Source: Acidobacterium sp. (lineage in GTDB: Bacteria; Acidobacteriota; Terriglobia; Terriglobales; Acidobacteriaceae). From it: a DNA stretch of 6,633 bases. Below, piece after piece: positions 5,885 to 6,633 of the stretch; positions within the stretch are counted from its first letter, which is position 1, and each line of letters starts with the position of its first letter. The DNA is taken from contig PMAM01000344.1 of assembly GCA_003152595.1 (NCBI GenBank), positions 8,419 to 15,051 of the forward strand. Reading direction: 5' to 3'. Below the pieces are notes generated by a model. That model was not told the DNA's origin, did no database searches, and was given only the letters and a program-made list of their open reading frames with translations. Position numbers and translations under genes: made by a program.

Positions 5885-6633
5885 ATGGTCCGACGTCTCG
5901 TTCTGGTTTTTTCCTTGCTCTTTGTCTGTTCTCTGCCTGGGCATGCCGCTCCGCACCGGCAGGACACCGGCTTCCTCAATCGCAGTATCGAGGTCAACGG
6001 CAACCTGCACCGCTATGTCGTCTACCTGCCCGACGACTGGAACCGGCAGCAGACCTGGCCGGTGATTCTCTTCCTCCACGGTTCCGGCGAACGTGGTTCT
6101 GAAGGCATGGACGAGACGCAAATCGGCCTGCCGCAGGCGATTCGCCTGCATCCGGACCGGTGGCCGTTCGTTGTGGTGATGCCGCAGGTGCCCTTCAGCC
6201 ACCATCACTGGACCGATCCGGACATGATGGCGATGGCCATGGCGGCGCTCGATGCGGAGGTGAAGGAGTTTCACGGCGATCGCGATCGCGTGTACCTCAC
6301 GGGGCTGTCGCTGGGCGGATACGGCACCTGGGAGATCGCGAAAGCGTACCCGCACCGATTCGCGGCAATCGTGCCGGTGTGCGGTGGCGTCTTCTGGTCG
6401 TACCAACCCGATCGCTGGCGCGAGGTGAACATTCTGCCGGCCGAATACGCACGCGCCGTGGGGCGCACCCCGACCTGGATCTTTCATGGCGCCGACGATC
6501 CCGTGGTCAACCCGCGCCAGTCGCTGCTGATGCATCAGGCGCTGAAGACAGTGGGTGGCGATGTGCGCTTCTGGGAGTACGCAGGGATCAAGCACAACGT
6601 GTGGGACCGCGCCTACGCCGAGCCCGATTTGCC
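5885..6633 (+). CDS. Secreted alpha/beta-hydrolase, predicted peptidase/esterase (3' end cut)
   Basis: Open from ATG 5885 to the window edge, 249 codons plus two bases, with no stop reached. The N-terminus MVRRLVLVFSLLFVCSLPGHAA is a Sec-type signal peptide (two Arg, hydrophobic core, cleavage near GHA/AA). LFVC is not a good lipobox because Val precedes Cys, so this is probably a soluble periplasmic or secreted enzyme. The fold is alpha/beta-hydrolase: an oxyanion-type HGSGERG (65-71), nucleophile Ser142 in GLSLGG (140-145), probable acid Asp205 in HGADDPVV (201-208), and His237 in KHNVWDRAY (236-244), a complete catalytic triad in the expected order. The YVVYLPDDW start and the H-N-x-W-D-x-A-Y end resemble the COG4099 'predicted peptidase' group, related to feruloyl and acetyl esterases. 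By family length only some 10-25 residues should be missing. The substrate is unknown. No Shine-Dalgarno precedes the ATG, yet no other in-frame start fits the signal peptide. Confidence 0.85.
   Translation, partial: MVRRLVLVFSLLFVCSLPGHAAPHRQDTGFLNRSIEVNGNLHRYVVYLPDDWNRQQTWPVILFLHGSGERGSEGMDETQIGLPQAIRLHPDRWPFVVVMPQVPFSHHHWTDPDMMAMAMAALDAEVKEFHGDRDRVYLTGLSLGGYGTWEIAKAYPHRFAAIVPVCGGVFWSYQPDRWREVNILPAEYARAVGRTPTWIFHGADDPVVNPRQSLLMHQALKTVGGDVRFWEYAGIKHNVWDRAYAEPDL

Noticed and set aside
5876..6595. A 239-codon minus-strand frame opposite the hydrolase
   Set aside because: The plus-strand frame has a signal peptide and a full catalytic triad; the antisense frame is His/Arg-rich without motifs.
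1..6633. Mobile element, CRISPR array, toxin-antitoxin or defence system
   Set aside because: No transposase, integrase, terminal inverted repeats, regularly spaced repeats or paired small genes were found on either strand.

Overview
The window looks like the replication-origin neighbourhood of an Acidobacteriota chromosome (class Terriglobia or a relative). Two things point there. One is a large permease of the type named 'acidobacterial duplicated orphan permease' (ADOP), whose closest remembered relatives are acidobacterial. The other is the GC-rich, strongly codon-biased coding sequence. The placement is inferred from protein character only; no search was run.

Layout: (i) positions 1-23, minus strand: the first seven codons of rpmH (ribosomal protein L34), cut by the window edge. 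(ii) 24-519: a 496-bp non-coding region between divergent rpmH and dnaA, the classical position of oriC. It holds a plausible rpmH promoter, T-tracts, repeated short words, a 15-bp palindrome and three degenerate DnaA-box-like words, but no consensus DnaA box. (iii) 520-1953, plus: complete dnaA with all key ATPase and DNA-binding motifs. (iv) 1995-3104, minus: a complete Tat-exported Gfo/Idh/MocA oxidoreductase closely resembling Zymomonas glucose-fructose oxidoreductase, convergent with dnaA across a 41-bp gap containing a hairpin. (v) 3186-5622, minus: an ADOP/MacB-like permease gene of about 811 codons, broken by a single frameshift near 3729, so its last FtsX domain lies in another frame. 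(vi) 5623-5884: a divergent intergenic region with a five-unit CTGTACC-type heptamer repeat directly before the next start codon. (vii) 5885 to the end, plus: a secreted alpha/beta-hydrolase (predicted peptidase/esterase), missing only its last residues at the window edge.

DnaA and L34 belong to the conserved origin block. The oxidoreductase, permease and hydrolase are envelope or export-type accessory genes with no clear common pathway. I see no phage, transposon, CRISPR, tRNA or rRNA sequence, and no convincing undescribed multi-gene system. The most checkable oddities are the permease frameshift at a tandem hexamer, the origin region without consensus DnaA boxes, and the heptamer repeat occupying the hydrolase ribosome-binding position.
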